This document shows positions 8,950 through 17,649 of a stretch of DNA of 64,000 nucleotides, one piece after another. Numbering within the stretch: position 1 is the stretch's first letter; each line of letters opens with the position of its first letter. The position numbers were made by a program, and so were the translations under genes. Source of the stretch: Frankia alni ACN14a (GTDB lineage Bacteria; Actinomycetota; Actinomycetes; Frankiales; Frankiaceae); NCBI RefSeq assembly GCF_000058485.1, contig NC_008278.1:5016962-5080961 (forward strand), in the 5' to 3' direction. The notes below the pieces were generated by a model that saw only the letters and a list, made by a program, of their open reading frames with translations, was not told where the DNA came from and made no database searches.

Positions 8950-9610
8950 CGCGGACCTGGCTGCGGTAGCCCCACCGGTCCAGGACCAGGCTCCCTACCT
9001 GGCCCGGCTGAACCCGGCCCGTAAGACCGACGGCCCGGCGCTGACCGTCCGGGTGATCGAGTACACCGTGCACACCACCGGCCCCGGTGGCACGGCCAGC
9101 TCGGAGCTGTTCTGCCTGGTCACCGACCTCCTCGACATCGAGAAGTGGCCGGCGTTGGACCTGGCCTGCGCCTACCGCGACCGGTGGGGCGTGGAGACCG
9201 TGATCGGCCACCACAAGACCGACCTCGGCGAGGGCCAGGCGGTCCTGCGTAGCCGCGACCCTGAGGGCGTCGCCCAGGAGATGTGGGCCCTTTTCGCCGT
9301 CTACCAGGCGTTGCACCGGCTCATGGGCACCTCCGCCGACGCCACCGGCCTACCCCCCTCAACGATCAGTTTCCGGCACACCCTGACCGCCGCGACCGAC
9401 TCGATCGGCGCGGCCTTTCCCCCCTGACCAGGCACTCCTCAGCTTCCTACTCCAACTCGTCGAACCAGCCTTCACCCTCCGCGACCGGCCCCCACGCACC
9501 ACACCCCGCACAAGCAAAAGACCCGGCGCCTACCCCACCCGCCAACCCGGCGACCCAGGCACCAGCCCAGTCGAACACCGCCTCGAGCTCCACTGCCTCC
9601 ACCCCAGACG
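8950..9610 (+). pseudogene. IS4-type transposase, C-terminal remnant
   Basis: The frame ending at 9426 reads LNPARKTDGPALTVRVIEYT, CAYRDRWGVETVIGHHKTDL and AQEMWALFAVYQALHRLM, the typical C-terminal half of an IS4 transposase with the catalytic Glu in the VETVIGHHK region. After a frameshift at the C-run near 9420 the family tail continues in another frame (LLSFLLQLVEPAFTLRDRPP). It is the probable partner of the N-terminal piece at 6599. The central part of the gene is missing. Confidence 0.65.
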
Positions 9611-9871
9611 GTCACCCTGAACACAAATCTCCAAGCAATCCCTTAAAGCATGTCCATTGGGCGGGCGCCTCGCGCGGCGAACGCGTCCGCACGGCGACGG
9701 CCGCCCTCGACCACGTTGCAGATCACCCATCCCACGCATCGCCTCATCAGTGAATTGACAAAAACGGCCGATACGCGTGGCGATGCTCTGCCTGCTCTCG
9801 GGTGAGTGGCGCCGTCGCTAGTATGTGAATGCATGTCCGGAGTTGCCGCCGCAGAGTGGAGGACCTGTCAG

Positions 9872-10648
9872 ATGACAAACAAGGAAACACGCGTCGCCGT
9901 GGTGACCGGCGCAGGCCGCGGAATCGGCCTTGCAATCGTGCAGGCCCTGGTCAGGGAGGGCTATGCCGTCGTCGCGGCGAGCCGCACGATCACCGGCGCG
10001 CTGAAGGAGTTGGCGCCAGACGCCCTCGAAATGGACCTTGGTACTCCCGAGGCGCCGGAACAGCTGGTTCGTCACGCTCTGGACCGACACGGCAGAATTG
10101 ATCTGCTTGTCAACAACGTCGCGGGTACCTCGACGCCTCCGGGCGGTTTCCTGCAACTCGACGACGACGCGTGGCAGCACACGTTCACCATGACGCTCAT
10201 GCCGACGGTCCGGACCACACGCGCGGCGCTCCCGAGCCTGCTGGAGCACCGCGGCGCGGTGGTGAACATCAGCTCGGTCAACGCCAGGCTGCCGCAGCCG
10301 CGGCTCGTGGCACAGTCAGCGCTCAAGGCGGCGGTGTCGAACCTGGGCAAGGCGCTGGCGGAGGAGTTCGGCGGCCGCGGGCTGCGGGTGAACACGATCT
10401 CTCCCGGTCCGGTGCTGACGGACCTGTGGACGGCGCCGGGCGGCCCGGGCGACATGTTCGCCCGCCGGGCCGGCGTCCCGCTTGAGGACTACATCGACCA
10501 GATCCCGTCGTCCATCGGTGTATCGACAGGCCAGTTCACCCGCCCGGAGGAGATCGCCGACCTGGTGGTCTTTCTGGCCTCAGGACGGGTCGCCAACATG
10601 AGCGGCACGGAACTTGTGATCGACGGTGGCATGCTGAAGTCCGTCTGA
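9872..10648 (+). CDS. SDR-family oxidoreductase lacking the catalytic Tyr
   Basis: This 258-residue protein has a short-chain dehydrogenase/reductase fold. TGAGRGIG is the cofactor loop, NNVAG follows beta-4, and NISS carries the catalytic Ser. PGPVLTDLW and the C-terminal substrate loop are also normal. In the active-site helix, however, the usual YSxxK reads AQSALK, so the Tyr is Gln while the Lys stays. Such changes usually remove classical dehydrogenase activity or mark a non-redox member. It stands alone on the plus strand, convergent with the halogenase gene and sharing a hairpin terminator. It is probably part of cluster 1 as a cyclitol-modifying enzyme, but its position outside the operon leaves that open. 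Confidence 0.8.
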   Translation: MTNKETRVAVVTGAGRGIGLAIVQALVREGYAVVAASRTITGALKELAPDALEMDLGTPEAPEQLVRHALDRHGRIDLLVNNVAGTSTPPGGFLQLDDDAWQHTFTMTLMPTVRTTRAALPSLLEHRGAVVNISSVNARLPQPRLVAQSALKAAVSNLGKALAEEFGGRGLRVNTISPGPVLTDLWTAPGGPGDMFARRAGVPLEDYIDQIPSSIGVSTGQFTRPEEIADLVVFLASGRVANMSGTELVIDGGMLKSV

Positions 10649-10671
10649 CACAGAACCGTCCGACCATGGAA

Positions 10672-10715
10672 CCGCCGGCTCCGAGAGAACTCGCACCCGG
10701 GGCCGGCGGCCTTTT
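10672..10715. terminator. Hairpin terminator between convergent SDR and halogenase genes
   Basis: An 11-base arm (10672-10682) pairs with 10699-10709, with one G-T pair, around a 16-base loop. It is followed by CCTTTT on the plus strand. It lies in the 92-base gap between two converging genes and could stop transcription from the SDR side, and possibly from both. Confidence 0.6.
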
Positions 10716-10740
10716 GCGTCGATATCCCTCTCGCCGCTTC

Positions 10741-12246
10741 CTACTGGAGGTTGGCGAGCCCCAGCCGGGGCCTCGTCACCACGTACAACCCCTGCCCGCC
10801 CTGCGGAACAGGCCCCAGCACCCGTTGCATGGCGGTGTCGAAGAACCGGGCTCGGGCCGCCGCCAGCTCGCGTTCCCCCGGCGCGAGGGAATCAATGTCC
10901 TGGGAGCCGTCCAGCGCCTTTTTCCACTCTGATTCGGTCAGCTCGGAGTGGTTGAGTGCCGATGGGTTCCAGTGCCAGCCGTCCCACTGAGCCATCGCCA
11001 TACCTGTGGCCTCGACGGCGGTGTCGAGTGTCGCCTGGGCGTCGCGCAGATCCTCGATCCCGGACACGACGTCCACGAACGCCTGCTTGATCTCGTCCGG
11101 GTTGGCGTCGCGGAGAGTGAGGCGTTGCGCCTCCCAGAAGTACGAGTCCTTCCCCTGGTTCTGCTGGTACAGGTTCGACACGACCACGAGCAGGCGAAGG
11201 TACGCCTGGCGGTACGACCGGTCATACAGGTCCCGTGCCGCCTCCTCACCGAATTCGCCACGTAGGACGCTTGCCAGGCTCGCCGCCGCGAGCAGCGCGC
11301 TGTACATGGCGAGGTGCACGCCCGTGGACAACAGCGGGTCCAGAAAGCAGGCAGCATCACCGACGAGAAAATATCCCGGCCCGGAGAATCGCTCAGAGGT
11401 ATAGGAGTAGTCCTGCTCGGCGCGCAGGGAGGACACCAGCTCGGCGGAGGGTAGCAGATTCTCGATCACGGGGCTCTCCCGGATCGCCGCGTGATAGATC
11501 GACTCAAGGCTCTCGCCGTTCTGGCGCCTGGAGTTGAAGACGTCCCGGTGCGTCACCAGGCCGACGCTGAGCTGCCCGTCACCGAGAGGAATTCCCCACA
11601 GCCAGCCGTCGGGTACATAGCAGATCGCAATCGCGCCCTCCGGCCCGGCGGGGAGCGGCGTCGCATTTTTCCAGTAACCCCAGACCGCGATGTTCCGGAA
11701 CACCTCGTGGTAACGGCGGGTGCGGAGATGGCGTGTCGTCATGAGGCCGGAGCGACCCGAGGCGTCAATGACGTGATCGAAGGTGATCTCGGCGTTGGTG
11801 ATTCCCGCGCCGGGCTGGGACCAGACCGCTGACCGCGGCCGATCACCGTCGAACGTGAGGCGCTGTACCTCCGCTCCCTCGAAAGCAGTCACTCCGAGCT
11901 CCCTGGCGTGCTCCAGCAGCACCTGGTCGAAGTCCGAACGCAGGACCTGATACGAGGAGGCACGGTCGTCCGTCGGATCCCCGAACGTGACGTCCCATTT
12001 CTCTCCCGCCCAGTCGAAATACGCTCCACGCTTGCGCTGGTAGCCTCGGCTCTCCACCTTCTCCCGGACGCCGAGCAGCTCCAGGATGGGCTGGCAGGAG
12101 GGTAGCAGGGACTCGCCGATGTGGTAGCGCGGGAACGTCTCCTTCTCCATCAGGGTGACGGAAATCCCTTCGCGGGCGAGGAGGCCGGCGGTGGTGGCGC
12201 CCCCTGGACCTCCACCGATCACAAGAACCTGCGTGGAATTCTCCAT
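10741..12246 (-). CDS. FAD-dependent halogenase (phenol/pyrrole type)
   Basis: The 501-residue protein starts with the FAD motif VIGGGPGGATTAG and carries the flavin-halogenase signature WxWxIP as WLWGIP at residues 215-220. GDAACFLDPLLSTGVHLAM is the second FAD segment. The family transfers chloride (or bromide) to an activated aromatic ring using FADH2, O2 and halide. Overall layout and length resemble the non-tryptophan group, such as the PltA, CndH and CmlS types. A salicyl group bound to the cluster's carrier protein, or the finished salicylamide, is the natural aromatic substrate here (inference). The ATG at 12246 has a good ribosome-binding site (GAAGGGAG). It is preceded by its own promoter-like sequence and separated by about 465 bases from the oxidase gene. 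No separate flavin reductase gene is seen in the window. Confidence 0.85.
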   Translation of the reverse strand: MENSTQVLVIGGGPGGATTAGLLAREGISVTLMEKETFPRYHIGESLLPSCQPILELLGVREKVESRGYQRKRGAYFDWAGEKWDVTFGDPTDDRASSYQVLRSDFDQVLLEHARELGVTAFEGAEVQRLTFDGDRPRSAVWSQPGAGITNAEITFDHVIDASGRSGLMTTRHLRTRRYHEVFRNIAVWGYWKNATPLPAGPEGAIAICYVPDGWLWGIPLGDGQLSVGLVTHRDVFNSRRQNGESLESIYHAAIRESPVIENLLPSAELVSSLRAEQDYSYTSERFSGPGYFLVGDAACFLDPLLSTGVHLAMYSALLAAASLASVLRGEFGEEAARDLYDRSYRQAYLRLLVVVSNLYQQNQGKDSYFWEAQRLTLRDANPDEIKQAFVDVVSGIEDLRDAQATLDTAVEATGMAMAQWDGWHWNPSALNHSELTESEWKKALDGSQDIDSLAPGERELAAARARFFDTAMQRVLGPVPQGGQGLYVVTRPRLGLANLQ

Positions 12247-12373
12247 GTTGCTCCCTTCGACAGCCTGTCCGAGAGGAACTGGGGTGATCTGCGCTGGGCG
12301 ACAGAGCGCTGCCGGCAGGGCGGAGATCGCCCGGGAACCTCATCACGACGCATATCGCGATTTCGGTTTGTTC

Positions 12374-12402
12374 AGGCTATGAGTCCCGATCGCATTTCTC
12401 AA
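12374..12402 (-). promoter_or_regulatory. Putative promoter of the halogenase gene
   Basis: On the minus strand TTGAGA (12402-12397) is followed after 17 bases by TAGCCT (12379-12374), about 120 bases before the halogenase start. The rest of the 12247-12711 gap shows no gene. An 8-bp inverted repeat (12672-12679 with 12691-12698) just after the upstream oxidase gene could be a weak terminator. Together these suggest that the halogenase gene is transcribed separately. Confidence 0.4.
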
Positions 12403-12711
12403 CCTGCGGCTGTGCGAGACCGTGCAGGCGGCGCGGCCGGAACGGGGCGCTCCGGGTGTGACGACGGCACCAGGACGCGACGGGGCGGCGCTACCGACTC
12501 CGGGAGCACAGCTCGACAGAACGGGATGGGCGGTGACGGGAACGAGCACAGGGCCTCTGTGGGGGAGCCGTGTCCCGCCGGCGAGACACGAACCGGTACC
12601 GGCGCTCTCCACCCGGCCCGGGCCGAACGAGCAGGCCGGGCCGGCTGGGAGCGAAGGCCGTGAGGCGGCCGGCGCCCCGATCGGTGCAACCGGGGCGCGA
12701 CGGTGGCGCCG

Positions 12712-14412
12712 TTATCCGGGAAGCTCGATCGACTGGGAGTGACGGAAGACGTTCTTCGGATCCCACCGCGCCTTGACCTGCTGCAGCTTGGGATAGTTTT
12801 CCTTGTAGTACAGGTCGTGCCAGGGGACCTTTGAGGAGTTGTAGGCCGGATCGGACAGGTCGGTGTCCGCGTAGTTGATGTAGCACCCGTCGGTCCGGTC
12901 ATTGGGAACGGGCACGCCACCGGTCGCGGCGTAGACGTCGGAGTAGAAACCACGAACCCAGGCAAGGTTCTTGGCGTCGTCGGCGGGGTCCGACCAGAAG
13001 CTCTGGTACAGCGCCTGCATCACGGAGCTACGATGCGGAAAAGCGGTTGCCGATGGCTGTGTCGCGTTGATGTTCCCGCCGAACGGCAGGAGCAGCAGCA
13101 TCGAGTTCGGGTTGGTGCTGTCGCTCGTGAGGTACTTGTAGATGGTTGCAGTCTCGGCAGCGGTGAACGATTTCCGCAGGTAGGCCGACTTGTGGTCGGC
13201 GCGAAGTGTGGGATTGGTCAGCACCGGGGAGTTGGTCGCGAGATAGCGAACAGACTGCAGCCAGGGCAGGTGCTGGGCCTTGACGATCTCCGGCATGGGG
13301 CCGAGCTCGCCGGTCGGCCTGATCATCGGTCCCGTCTCGGCGGCAACCCCGTTCCGAATCTCGTTGATGAAATCGGTCAGCACCTTCTCCGGGCTCGGTA
13401 TGCTCCCCTCCACCAGGGTGAAGATACTCACGCTTCCGTTGGATTTGTGGTTCAGGGCGAGCGAGCTGACGACCGCGACGCCGGGCGAGTCCGGGGCGCT
13501 GTTCCGCTCGTGCCATCCGCCGAAGTTCTGCAGGAGCCTGCTCAGCTTGTTCTGGTCGAGGTCGGACCAGGAGAAGGAGAGACCGTTCATGAGCATCGTG
13601 GCCGGCGGCTTCGGCAGCAGGGAGCCTGGATCGTCGGATTTTGCCGCGGGCGAGCGCATCCAGTAGCGGGTGACGATACCGTAGTTCCCGCCGCCGCAGC
13701 CGGTGTGCGCCCACCACAGGTCACGATTGGGGTCGTTGTCCTCCCTGGTGGCGACGACGCTTCGCGCCGTACCCGACTTGTCGACCACCACGATCTCGAT
13801 GGCGTACAGGTGGTCGACGACTATGCCGAACCGGCGAGAAAGCGGGCCGTCGCCGCCACCACAGATGTGCCCGCCAGCGCCCACGGAGTAACAGCGCCCA
13901 CCCGGTATGGTGACACCCCAGCCTCGGTACAGTGCCTCATACACGTTGAGAAGCCTGGCTCCGGCCTCCACGGCGAAAGCCTTCATTGCACTGTCGTAGT
14001 AGACCGCGTTCATCGCGGACATGTCGATCACTACCCGTACCGCGGAGTTGGCGACGAAGTCCTCGTAGCAGTGGCCGCCGCTTCGTACCGAGAGCTGCAG
14101 CCCGTTCCGGACGGCGGTCTGGACGGCGTCCACCACCTGTTGGGTCGAGCCGACCAGCTGGATGTAGTCGGGAGAGCCGACCCAACGCTGGTTGTCTCCG
14201 GTGATGAGAGCGCCGTAGCGTTGATCATCGGACTTGATCGTGACCGGTCCGAATCCGTGGCTCGTCGAGGTCGGTGCCGCGGGGGCCGTGCTGGCGGCCC
14301 GCGCCGTCCCGGCATCGACGAGCGACAGCGCACCAGATCCCATGGCAAGCCCCGCGGAGTTGCGCAGGAACGCGCGTCGATCCCGTATTTCGCCGGCGGA
14401 CTTCTCGTTCAT
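12712..14412 (-). CDS. Tat-exported berberine-bridge-type FAD oxidase
   Basis: This 566-residue flavoenzyme has an FAD-binding PCMH domain and a C-terminal BBE segment (YINYADTDL, then YKENYPKLQQVKARWDPKNV). H114 in RSGGHCYEDF and C184 in GGHICGGGDG sit where bicovalent enzymes such as AknOx and GilR attach FAD through His and Cys. The N-terminus MNEKSAGEIRDRRAFLRN plus a hydrophobic stretch ending in ARAA is a twin-arginine signal, so the enzyme should fold with its flavin and be exported. That signal is the reason for choosing the ATG at 14412 over an in-frame start at 14544. Such oxidases often do late alcohol-to-ketone or ring oxidations using O2. It may carry out the last step of cluster 1 outside the cell (inference). 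Confidence 0.85.
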   Translation of the reverse strand: MNEKSAGEIRDRRAFLRNSAGLAMGSGALSLVDAGTARAASTAPAAPTSTSHGFGPVTIKSDDQRYGALITGDNQRWVGSPDYIQLVGSTQQVVDAVQTAVRNGLQLSVRSGGHCYEDFVANSAVRVVIDMSAMNAVYYDSAMKAFAVEAGARLLNVYEALYRGWGVTIPGGRCYSVGAGGHICGGGDGPLSRRFGIVVDHLYAIEIVVVDKSGTARSVVATREDNDPNRDLWWAHTGCGGGNYGIVTRYWMRSPAAKSDDPGSLLPKPPATMLMNGLSFSWSDLDQNKLSRLLQNFGGWHERNSAPDSPGVAVVSSLALNHKSNGSVSIFTLVEGSIPSPEKVLTDFINEIRNGVAAETGPMIRPTGELGPMPEIVKAQHLPWLQSVRYLATNSPVLTNPTLRADHKSAYLRKSFTAAETATIYKYLTSDSTNPNSMLLLLPFGGNINATQPSATAFPHRSSVMQALYQSFWSDPADDAKNLAWVRGFYSDVYAATGGVPVPNDRTDGCYINYADTDLSDPAYNSSKVPWHDLYYKENYPKLQQVKARWDPKNVFRHSQSIELPG

Positions 14413-14886
14413 TATGGTGGCAGCTCCATTGTTGGCGAAGAAAGCTCGTGAGGGCATGAGAGCTGCCAGGGTCTCGCTGCCCGGCGCTCCGCCACGTTCG
14501 CGGACGTCAGACGCACCGCAAGGCTTTGTGAGACTCGCGACCACAGCCCCATGCGACTCCAGCCAATCGCAGTCTCAGGCGGTTCGGCAAGAAGCGGGTG
14601 AACGCTGCGCGCCGCCGCGCGAGTGGGGCAGCACGGACGAGCTCGCCGCCATCAGCGCCCGTGTGCCCGGTTGCCGAGAATGCGTTCGGTCAGATCAGGG
14701 CGCACTGAAGGAGACCGGCCCCCGGGGTCATCGACCTACCCCGAACCCGGGCTACCCAGAACCCGGGAGATGATGATCGAAAGTTGTGTTGGATCTCGTT
14801 GACACCCGGCTTTCCGGGTGCATGTTCGCCCGATGGGCGGCGCCGGCCCGGGCCGTTCAGGGCCGGGCGGGCCAGCTTGGACCCAG
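14413..14886. other. 474-base gap between cupin and oxidase genes, with a hairpin
   Basis: No gene is supported here. A perfect 7-bp hairpin (14803-14809 with 14814-14820, loop CTTT) lies about 67 bases after the cupin stop codon and lacks a T-run; it may be a terminator or RNA stabiliser for the 13-gene operon. Two direct copies of GAACCCGGG lie near 14740-14765. The promoter of the oxidase gene should be in this gap but was not identified. Confidence 0.45.
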
Positions 14887-15390
14887 CTACCCCTCGTCCT
14901 CCTCCAGCGACGGCTGCCACCCGTAGCGAGTGGCGATCTCTACTGCCCGGGGATAGTCCTCGGGTCCCCAGCGCGGAATGGGCCTGCCGGGCTCGGCCGG
15001 CTCGCCGGCCTCCACGAAGAAGTTTTCGAAGCCGCCGGGCGTGTAGAGGAAAACCATACGAACGGCGTGCACACCGTTATTCCGGAACGAATGACCGACT
15101 CCGCGTGGCACATGGATGAAGTCGCCCGTGCCCACCTGCCGGCTCTGCCCGCCGCTGCGGAACTCCAGACTGCCGGAGAGGATGTAGAACGCCTCGTCCT
15201 CAAGGGTGTGGATGTGCGGCGGCGGCCCGCTCCCGGGCGGGATCGAAGCTTCCAGAAAGGACAGCGAACCGCCGGTGCTATCCCGGCTCGCCTTGATGGT
15301 GTAGGCGTCGCCGTCGAACCAGGTTGTCGGCCCCTTTCCGGCGGGTACATGGTTGATCCGCAGTTTCTGTTCCGACGCCTGGTCATCCAT
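14887..15390 (-). CDS. Single-domain cupin protein
   Basis: The 167-residue protein has a classic cupin_2 barrel. Motif 1 reads PPHIHTLEDEAFYILSGSLE with His, His and Glu metal ligands, and motif 2 reads VPRGVGHSFRNNG with the final His. It ends the 13-gene operon and overlaps the preceding VOC gene by 8 bases. Cupins of this quercetinase-like form can be dioxygenases, isomerases or dehydratases; a role in tailoring the cyclitol ring is inferred. It is distinct in sequence from the five cupin genes further upstream in the operon. Confidence 0.85.
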   Translation of the reverse strand: MDDQASEQKLRINHVPAGKGPTTWFDGDAYTIKASRDSTGGSLSFLEASIPPGSGPPPHIHTLEDEAFYILSGSLEFRSGGQSRQVGTGDFIHVPRGVGHSFRNNGVHAVRMVFLYTPGGFENFFVEAGEPAEPGRPIPRWGPEDYPRAVEIATRYGWQPSLEEDEG

Positions 15391-15988
15391 TGTGCGCCAC
15401 CGGTCCCTCGTTGTTCCATGGCTGATCCGGGCGGTAGAGGCGGGCCCGTACCTGCTGTTCGTAGGGGATTCCCACGGGCAGGTTGATCAGTTCCATCTGC
15501 ATTCCCCACGGCGTGAGAAAGTACACCCAGCGGTCGCCCGCGATGGGACCGTCGGTGATGGTTTCCGGCTCACCGAGTACGTGCACTCCAGGCCAGGAGC
15601 GCAGGTAGGCAGCGGCGAGGTCCACGTCCTCCACGTGTATCGCCAGATGATGTCCGCCCCAGTCACTGTTGCGGGGAATCTGCCTGCGCTGGTCCGGGGC
15701 GGTGTACTCGAAGAGCTCCAGGTTCGTCACGGCGCCGAGACGCAGCATGGCGACATGCGCACGGGCGTCCGCAGCCACGCCGAGCTTGCGGGTCATCCAG
15801 TCACCCGTGGGGTCCTCCACCGGTCCCTGGACGTAGAGAAGCTCCGCGCCCAGGGCCTCGGTGAAGAATCGGACCGCCTGGTCGAGATCGGGGACGGTGT
15901 AGGCGACATGGTGAACCGCGTTCGCGCCCGGGATGCCACGGGGCCGACCGGATGGTGCGACGGCGCTCCGCCGCGGGCTGATGTTCAC
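15383..15988 (-). CDS. VOC-family protein, probable cyclitol epimerase (CetB-like)
   Basis: This vicinal-oxygen-chelate (glyoxalase/bleomycin-resistance fold) protein has 201 residues. HHVAYTVPDLDQAVRFFTEA starts the first module and HHLAIHVEDVDLAAAYLRS the second. Metal-ligand candidates are the His of each module and the Glu of NLELFEY and MQMELINLP. In the cetoniacytone cluster a VOC protein, CetB, epimerises 2-epi-5-epi-valiolone to 5-epi-valiolone. This gene lies directly after and overlaps a C7-cyclase gene (15985-15988), so the same role is the best guess. Other VOC functions remain possible. Confidence 0.8.
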   Translation of the reverse strand: MNISPRRSAVAPSGRPRGIPGANAVHHVAYTVPDLDQAVRFFTEALGAELLYVQGPVEDPTGDWMTRKLGVAADARAHVAMLRLGAVTNLELFEYTAPDQRRQIPRNSDWGGHHLAIHVEDVDLAAAYLRSWPGVHVLGEPETITDGPIAGDRWVYFLTPWGMQMELINLPVGIPYEQQVRARLYRPDQPWNNEGPVAHNG

Positions 15989-17649
15989 GCGACGCCTCCC
16001 CCGGCCGATGCCTCGTCCGGCCAGATGGTGGAATTGAGCAGGCCGTGGAACTCGAGCAGTAGCCAGTTCAGATCGTCAGCGCCGTGATTTCGCACGTGGT
16101 GCACTGCCGAGGGCCCGGCGACCACCAGATGGCCCGGACGGAGCGGATGCGACTCCTCGCCGAGGAGCAACTCGCCCTCGCCGGCGAGGATGAAGTAGAG
16201 CTTCGGCGCAAAGCCCGGCGCCTTCTCCACGCAGGCGGCGCCGGGAGGCAGCGACGACCACCGGATGCTCTCCCAGACGACGCTCGACGCGTCGCAGGCG
16301 ATCACATGGTCGCGGTGCGCTGCTTCGGCGCCGTCAGGCACGTCGCCGAGTTCGCCGATGTCATACACGTCGGTGACGATGGGGTGGCCGTGCCCGCCTA
16401 CGTCCGACAGCCGCGGGGCCGCGCGGGTGGGCAGGTCGAGGTCGCGGAGAACCTCGGCCGCTCGTGTGACCTCCTCGTGGGTCAGGTCACTGACGAAGCG
16501 GGCGTCGCCGATCCCGACCGGTAGCGGGATGCGCTGCAGCCCGTCGCGGTGCCGGGTGGTCTCGCGCAGCGCGTGTGCCAGCAGGTCCGTCCCGCACAGC
16601 GGATGCCAGACCGGCAGGCGGAGACGTTTCATCAGGTTGAACACCCGCGCGCGATCCGGCGCGGAGATCAGACCACGTCGTTCGGCGACAATCGTGGTGA
16701 GCGCCATGTCGACGCTGACGGCCTCGCCGTGCAGCAGCGCCGGCAGGGCGCGCATCTCCAGTGTGGGGCTGAAGGAATGCCCGTAGTCGACCCGGCGCTC
16801 GAGGTTCCTCTCCCACAGGTTCGGCTGAAGCTCCCTCAGCATGCCGTCGACAGCCCGTCTGATCACCTCGCGGCCGACGGCGTCGCCGACAGCCGTCCGT
16901 CCCGTGAGACGCTCGGCCAGCAACGTCTCGGCATGCTCCTCGAGAAGGTCGAACAGATGCGCGTCCAGGACAAGGGAGATCTTGAGGATCTCCGCCAGCC
17001 CGTTGCTCACGTAACGATCGCCAAGGGTTGCCAGGAAACCGCGGTCCAGCAGAGCGACGGACGGCGCGAAGTAGCTGCCCAGCCGATTTTTGTGGCCGTT
17101 GAAGTTCACGCCCGTCTTGATCCCAACGCCGGCATCGACGAGTCCGAGCAGTGACGTGGGGACGCGGATGTAGGGAGTGCTGCGGCGGTAGAGGCTGCTG
17201 GCGAGGCCGACGACGTCCAGGATGATTCCGCCACCGATGCCGATGATCGGCTCGTTCCGCCGGGAGATGCCGAAGGAGTCCAGCCCCTGCACCAATGTGA
17301 GGACGGACTGCATGTTCTTGGCCTCTTCGGAGGCGGGCAGGACACACAGTTCGTAGTCGCAGTCGTTGCTGTCAAGATATCGATGAATATCACGCCCGTA
17401 GAGCGCGTGGATGTTGGCATCCACGACCACGAAGCGGCGGACGCGGTGTACGGACCCCGGGGATCCCGCTTCGATCAGTGCCCTGTTCTCCGGATCGAGA
17501 ACACCGTCGGTGATGCGTACGTCGTAGCTCACGGTCAGTTCGTTCCGAACCGTCCAGCGGGGGAACGGATCGGCTGGCCCGGGCCCGTCCGGCTGTCGTC
17601 CCGTAGACCCAGGGAGCGCCGGAAACCGGCTGTCCGGGGACCCGGTCAT
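15985..17649 (-). CDS. Sedoheptulose-7-phosphate cyclase (EEVS-type) fused to a C-terminal cupin
   Basis: Residues about 30-420 are a sugar-phosphate cyclase of the dehydroquinate-synthase superfamily. The NAD site GIGGGIILDVVGL, the strand VPTSLLGLVDAGVGIKTG, the substrate segment NGHKNRLGSYFAP and the zinc ligands (Glu in NGLAEILK, His in DYGHSFSPTLEM, His in LLHGEAVSVDMA) are present. GHSFSP and the overall form are those of C7-cyclitol synthases rather than AroB, so 2-epi-5-epi-valiolone is the expected product. Residues about 425-554 are an extra cupin domain (PGFAPKLYFILAGEGELLLG and a His-bearing second motif). Normal EEVS proteins end near 400 residues, so this is a fusion. The start overlaps the aminotransferase stop by 4 bases. 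The cupin may act on the cyclase product (inference). Confidence 0.85.
   Translation of the reverse strand: MTGSPDSRFPALPGSTGRQPDGPGPADPFPRWTVRNELTVSYDVRITDGVLDPENRALIEAGSPGSVHRVRRFVVVDANIHALYGRDIHRYLDSNDCDYELCVLPASEEAKNMQSVLTLVQGLDSFGISRRNEPIIGIGGGIILDVVGLASSLYRRSTPYIRVPTSLLGLVDAGVGIKTGVNFNGHKNRLGSYFAPSVALLDRGFLATLGDRYVSNGLAEILKISLVLDAHLFDLLEEHAETLLAERLTGRTAVGDAVGREVIRRAVDGMLRELQPNLWERNLERRVDYGHSFSPTLEMRALPALLHGEAVSVDMALTTIVAERRGLISAPDRARVFNLMKRLRLPVWHPLCGTDLLAHALRETTRHRDGLQRIPLPVGIGDARFVSDLTHEEVTRAAEVLRDLDLPTRAAPRLSDVGGHGHPIVTDVYDIGELGDVPDGAEAAHRDHVIACDASSVVWESIRWSSLPPGAACVEKAPGFAPKLYFILAGEGELLLGEESHPLRPGHLVVAGPSAVHHVRNHGADDLNWLLLEFHGLLNSTIWPDEASAGGGVA

Noticed and set aside
13033-14451. 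Long plus-strand frame opposite the BBE oxidase
   Set aside because: Antisense shadow; low-complexity composition and no motifs.
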